Shown: positions 5,145-7,545 of the stretch, piece by piece
Position numbering within the stretch: the stretch's first letter is position 1
How the letters are laid out: each line of letters starts with the position of its first letter
Assembly (NCBI GenBank): GCA_041649895.1
Contig: JBAZMG010000048.1
Location: 1 to 7,545 of the forward strand
Direction of reading: 5' to 3'
Source: STD1-204 sp041649895
GTDB taxonomy: Bacteria > Patescibacteriota > Minisyncoccia > Minisyncoccales > Minisyncoccaceae
Length of the DNA: 7,545 nt
Notes under the pieces: generated by a model
Database searches by the model: none
What the model saw: only the letters and a program-made list of their open reading frames with translations
Told to the model about the DNA's origin: nothing
Made by a program: the position numbers and the translations under genes

Positions 5145-5753
5145 ATGCTGGATAAAAAAAGAGAATCTTTTAAAGAAGAAGAAAAAAAGATCGGTCGAAT
5201 TTTTAATCACCTTGGGATTAGCCCGAATCAATGGACTTTGATCTCGGTTTTGGCCGGATTGATCTCTCTTTATTTTATCGTAAAGCAATATTTTATATTT
5301 GCTATAGTTTTTTTTCTAATTTCGGGATTCGCGGATTATCTAAACGGCATAATCGCTCGGCACCGGGATGTTTACACAAAATTGTTTCGATACTTTGACA
5401 CGGTGTCCGACCGGTATGTTGACGGGATCGTTTTATTCGGAATGCTTTTTTTGCCGCTTCCGAATATTTTATTTCCGGGCTATGTCTGGATTTTTTTGCT
5501 TTTGTTCGGCTCACTCACCACGGCATTCGTAAAGGCGGCCGCCAAGGAAAAAGAATTGGTAATAAAAGAATTAAAGGGCGGACTTATAACGCGAGCGGAA
5601 AGGATCTTATTGATATCGATCGCCTTGTTTTTGGGAACGATTGACGCGAGTTTCGTTTGGACAACTTATCTTTTGATCTTTTTAGTGATTATAACCAATT
5701 TTACCGCGCTACAGCGAATTTTTTCAGCGGTTAGGGCGGAGGGCAAACAATAA
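5145..5753 (+). CDS. CDP-alcohol phosphatidyltransferase homologue with degenerate active site (paralogue B)
   Basis: 202 residues, exactly the length of the protein at 3581-4189 and alignable without a gap at about 50 percent identity (101 of 202 by hand), so it is a local duplicate. The membrane helices and the second-half motifs KAAAKEKELV and KELKGGL are kept. The catalytic signature is damaged: D64 and A71-R72 remain, but the second aspartate is N67 (codon AAC) and the conserved glycine is F81 (codon TTT), while D85 and D89 are intact. In studied members the second aspartate helps to hold the metal ions, so activity should be reduced, lost or changed. Selection seems to have kept the rest of the protein, which argues against a decaying pseudogene. 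It may be a non-catalytic partner of paralogue A, since these enzymes are dimers. It starts 41 bases after the ATP-grasp stop. Confidence 0.88.
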   Translation: MLDKKRESFKEEEKKIGRIFNHLGISPNQWTLISVLAGLISLYFIVKQYFIFAIVFFLISGFADYLNGIIARHRDVYTKLFRYFDTVSDRYVDGIVLFGMLFLPLPNILFPGYVWIFLLLFGSLTTAFVKAAAKEKELVIKELKGGLITRAERILLISIALFLGTIDASFVWTTYLLIFLVIITNFTALQRIFSAVRAEGKQ

Positions 5754-5776
5754 AATAAAAATAATAAATAAAAATT

Positions 5777-6346
5777 ATGTTTTCAGACGAACTGAGAAAA
5801 TTATTTTCAAATATAACCACCGGGGCCGGCAAATTTATCGGCAGTCTGGGGATTAGTGCCAATTTCGTGACGTTTTTAGTTTTAATTACCGGCATTATCG
5901 CGGCCTACTATATTTATATGGGCGTGTTTTATTTGGCTATAATATTCGTTTTGGTTTCCGGCATCCTGGACGGGCTTGATGGCGCGGTAGCCAAGGCGAT
6001 GAAAAAAGAAACAAAATTCGGCGGACTGTTTGATTCTACCACCGACAAGTTGACTGAGATTTTAATTTATATTGCCCTCGGGTTGTATAATCCTCAATTA
6101 TGGCTGCCTGCTTCTCTCGCTATCTCGTTTTTTATGCTTTCGAGCTATATCAGTAAACACGCTAAAGCCAGTGGCGGAAAAAGCCAAGGCGGATTGTTGG
6201 AGAGAAAAGAAAGGATCATCTTGATCGTTCTCGGCCTGTTTTTTATCAAATATGTTCATATTGTACTCTGGATCATTGCCGTGGCCTCTCTTTTTACTGC
6301 TAGCCAAAGATTCGCGAAGAATTACAAAATACTGAGCGCGAACTAA
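5777..6346 (+). CDS. CDP-alcohol phosphatidyltransferase, archaetidyl-/phosphatidyl-inositol-phosphate-synthase-like
   Basis: 189 residues with about six membrane helices. The signature is D65-x2-D68-G69-x2-A72-K73-x8-G82-x3-D86-x3-D90: all four aspartates and both glycines are kept, and only the usual arginine is replaced by lysine. N-terminal SLGISANFVTF (23-33) and C-terminal QGGLLERKERIIL (137-149) resemble the archaeal-type branch of the family, which makes inositol-phosphate lipids. It is more distant from paralogues A and B than they are from each other. The gene begins 23 bases after paralogue B and is the last of the run. With ino1 in the window it is the strongest candidate for joining inositol phosphate to a CDP-lipid, though the acceptor is inferred. 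Its stop codon overlaps the stop of the convergent PHP gene. No Shine-Dalgarno is visible. Confidence 0.88.
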   Translation: MFSDELRKLFSNITTGAGKFIGSLGISANFVTFLVLITGIIAAYYIYMGVFYLAIIFVLVSGILDGLDGAVAKAMKKETKFGGLFDSTTDKLTEILIYIALGLYNPQLWLPASLAISFFMLSSYISKHAKASGGKSQGGLLERKERIILIVLGLFFIKYVHIVLWIIAVASLFTASQRFAKNYKILSAN

Positions 6347-7011
6347 GGTTTCCAAAACAAGCGCGCGAATTTGCTTATGGGCGCGAAAATTTGGATCATT
6401 AGCGGAGTTTGTTTTCCTTGAAATTTAATCTGTCTGTTGAGAATTTTTGTTTTCAGTTCTTCCGTGGAGCTTTGTTCAGCTTCAATGAAGGCATTGCCCA
6501 CTTCCCAGGGGGTGTGGGCGTCGCTACCCGCGACAAAAGGAAGGGAATACTGTCCGACGATCTTTTGAGACGCTGCGTTGCCGGCCGTGGTTTGGCTCCG
6601 TGAATTAAAGCATTCGATCGCGTCAAAAAGCTCGGCGTATCTTTCCTGATCTTTAAAAGGTTTGCTTCGATGAAAAGGATGGGCCATAACCGCTATTCCG
6701 CCCTGATCCCTGATCTCTTTTATTATTTCTTCAATCGTTTTATTTTTCGGATCGATCTCTTTCACTATAAAGTAAGCCAAAATTTCTCCAATGGTTTTAC
6801 CGTTTTCTTTTACTTTTATTTCTTCGCCCAAAATCAATAACATTTTTTTTCGCGCGCAATATTCGATTAATTCCGGCCAAGCCCGGGCGGAGTTATGGTC
6901 CGTGATCGCGATTCCATCAAGCCCACGCCCAATAGCCGAATCAACCAAACTTTTCGGCGAGCAAATACTGTCTTTACTGTAATAAGTGTGGCAATGCAGA
7001 TCTATTTTCAT
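6343..7011 (-). CDS. PHP-domain metal-dependent phosphoesterase
   Basis: 222 residues with the whole PHP metal-site set: HCH (H6, H8), TDH (D38, H39), GEE (E63), AHPFH (H111), ECFNSR (E133, N136) and GSDAH (D164, H166). These ligands hold two or three metal ions in phosphoesterases such as histidinol phosphatase, the polymerase PHP domain and YciV/TrpH-type nucleotidases. The length and the AHPFHR...ECFNSR pattern fit the stand-alone TrpH/YciV-like group. The substrate cannot be read from sequence. A role as phosphatase on an inositol-phosphate lipid or inositol phosphate would complete the pathway of the neighbouring genes, but this rests on location only, and the gene is on the other strand. 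It is probably transcribed from a promoter at 7028-7055. The C-terminal 20 residues (IQIFAPISKFARLFWKP) look like an amphipathic helix that might touch membrane. Confidence 0.9.
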   Translation of the reverse strand: MKIDLHCHTYYSKDSICSPKSLVDSAIGRGLDGIAITDHNSARAWPELIEYCARKKMLLILGEEIKVKENGKTIGEILAYFIVKEIDPKNKTIEEIIKEIRDQGGIAVMAHPFHRSKPFKDQERYAELFDAIECFNSRSQTTAGNAASQKIVGQYSLPFVAGSDAHTPWEVGNAFIEAEQSSTEELKTKILNRQIKFQGKQTPLMIQIFAPISKFARLFWKP

Positions 7012-7027
7012 AAATAATGTTTTCTTA

Positions 7028-7055
7028 ATTATATACTGTTATGGTTTTAAAACAA
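7028..7055 (-). promoter_or_regulatory. Probable promoter of the PHP gene
   Basis: On the minus strand, TTGTTT (7055-7050) and a perfect TATAAT (7033-7028) lie 16 bases apart. Transcription would begin near 7021, giving a very short leader of about 10 bases before the ATG at 7011. It is divergent from the promoter of the gene at 7147. Confidence 0.55.
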
Positions 7056-7073
7056 GTTTTTCCTTAATCTCTC

Positions 7074-7103
7074 TTGACGAATTTATTACATTCCTGTTAT
7101 TAT
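7074..7103 (+). promoter_or_regulatory. Probable promoter of the partial gene at 7147
   Basis: TTGACG (7074-7079) is followed after 18 bases by TATTAT (7098-7103), preceded by TG (7095-7096), an extended -10. The -35 region TCTTGACG equals that of the related ATP-grasp gene promoter at 4206. The leader to the ATG is A/T-rich without a Shine-Dalgarno. Confidence 0.5.
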
Positions 7104-7146
7104 TTTATTAACATAAGTTTATTAAACAAAACGCACCTTTTTCATT

Positions 7147-7545
7147 ATGGTAAAAGTAATTGGTATATACCGTGAACAAAATATAGCCCGAAAACCAGGG
7201 TCGGATAACCGGATTTTGGATCTAACCGCAGATGAACTCAGAAAGCGTGGTTTTCAGGTTGAGTTAAAAACTTTACGCGAGATAAAAAGCGGGGAAACTG
7301 TTGATATAATTTTGAATATGGCGCGCAGTGAGGCGATCAATGATATTCTATTCGAAAAAGCCACCCAAGAAATGTACGTTCTAGCCTCCGTGAAAGCAAT
7401 GGCAAATTCCTCGGTTTCGGAAAGCAAAGGTTATGTGAAGCTTGACGATGTGGACGTAATTCTCGATATGGCCCGAGGAGCGGATGTAAACAGTGTTTTG
7501 GTCAATAAAGAAACGAAAGGAGTTTACATCGTTAACCCTCCTAAA
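7147..7545 (+). CDS. Partial gene: paralogue of the ATP-grasp protein's N-terminal domain, with internal repeat
   Basis: Open for 133 codons to the window edge; the rest is missing. The beginning (VKVIGIYRE, RILDLTADELRKRGF) matches the N-terminus of the protein at 4279-5103 (PKAIGIYRE, KILDFTAKELEKKGF), so the two are paralogues. A 32-residue element occurs twice, at 52-83 and 102-133, without gaps and with 13 identities (VDIILNMARSEAIN and VDVILDMARGADVN). The ATP-grasp protein has one such element (LIFTMARDAGIND). The second copy, ending YIVNPPK, best matches the IINSP that leads into the rest of the ATP-grasp protein, so the first copy looks like an extra one, with its end changed to YVLASVK. 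Whether an ATP-grasp domain follows lies outside the window. The ATG is chosen by alignment with the paralogue. Confidence 0.8.
   Translation, partial: MVKVIGIYREQNIARKPGSDNRILDLTADELRKRGFQVELKTLREIKSGETVDIILNMARSEAINDILFEKATQEMYVLASVKAMANSSVSESKGYVKLDDVDVILDMARGADVNSVLVNKETKGVYIVNPPK

Noticed and set aside
1..7545. Alternative genetic code with TGA as glycine or tryptophan
   Set aside because: No gene needs TGA read through. All ten complete genes end in TAA or TAG, which is too few to infer recoding, and tryptophan is encoded by TGG.

Overview
The window looks like part of a small, AT-rich bacterial genome, most likely of Candidate Phyla Radiation (Patescibacteria) type. This is inferred from the tight packing, short proteins, A/T-rich leaders mostly without a Shine-Dalgarno, and a 7-nt repeat after two stop codons; no marker gene is present, so the lineage is a guess. 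The standard code fits: all ten complete genes end in TAA or TAG.

Layout. (1) Positions 29-331 (minus) encode a small PadR-type winged-helix regulator. (2) Positions 371-1948 hold two orphan genes (473-1084 and 1322-1948) whose proteins I do not recognise. Each has a near-consensus sigma-70 promoter, a good Shine-Dalgarno and a terminator-like hairpin, and they share an almost identical promoter plus 5' leader hairpin. Their leucine codon use differs from that of ino1. (3) Positions 2005-3192 hold a promoter with a perfect 22-bp palindrome driving ino1 (inositol-1-phosphate synthase). (4) Positions 3277-6346 are a same-strand run: a second PadR-like regulator, a CDP-alcohol phosphatidyltransferase, an ATP-grasp protein, a second CDP-alcohol phosphatidyltransferase that is a paralogue of the first with broken catalytic positions, and a third one with an almost intact motif. 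(5) A PHP-family phosphoesterase (6343-7011, minus) converges on this run with interlocked stop codons. (6) Divergent from it, at 7147, starts a gene cut by the window edge; it is a paralogue of the ATP-grasp protein's N-terminal domain and contains an internal repeat.

How they may work together. Ino1 makes inositol phosphate from glucose 6-phosphate. CDP-alcohol phosphatidyltransferases of this general kind can transfer it from a CDP-activated lipid to give phosphatidyl- or archaetidyl-inositol phosphate. The PHP protein is a candidate phosphatase, and the ATP-grasp protein, whose metal site resembles that of inositol phosphate kinases, a candidate kinase or ligase. The result would be an inositol-lipid island, with the PadR-like proteins and the palindrome as possible control points. 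The Ino1 and CDP-alcohol phosphatidyltransferase family calls are firm; the pathway and the partner roles are inference.

No RNA gene, CRISPR array, transposase or integrase was seen, and no stretch above 300 bases lacks a gene.
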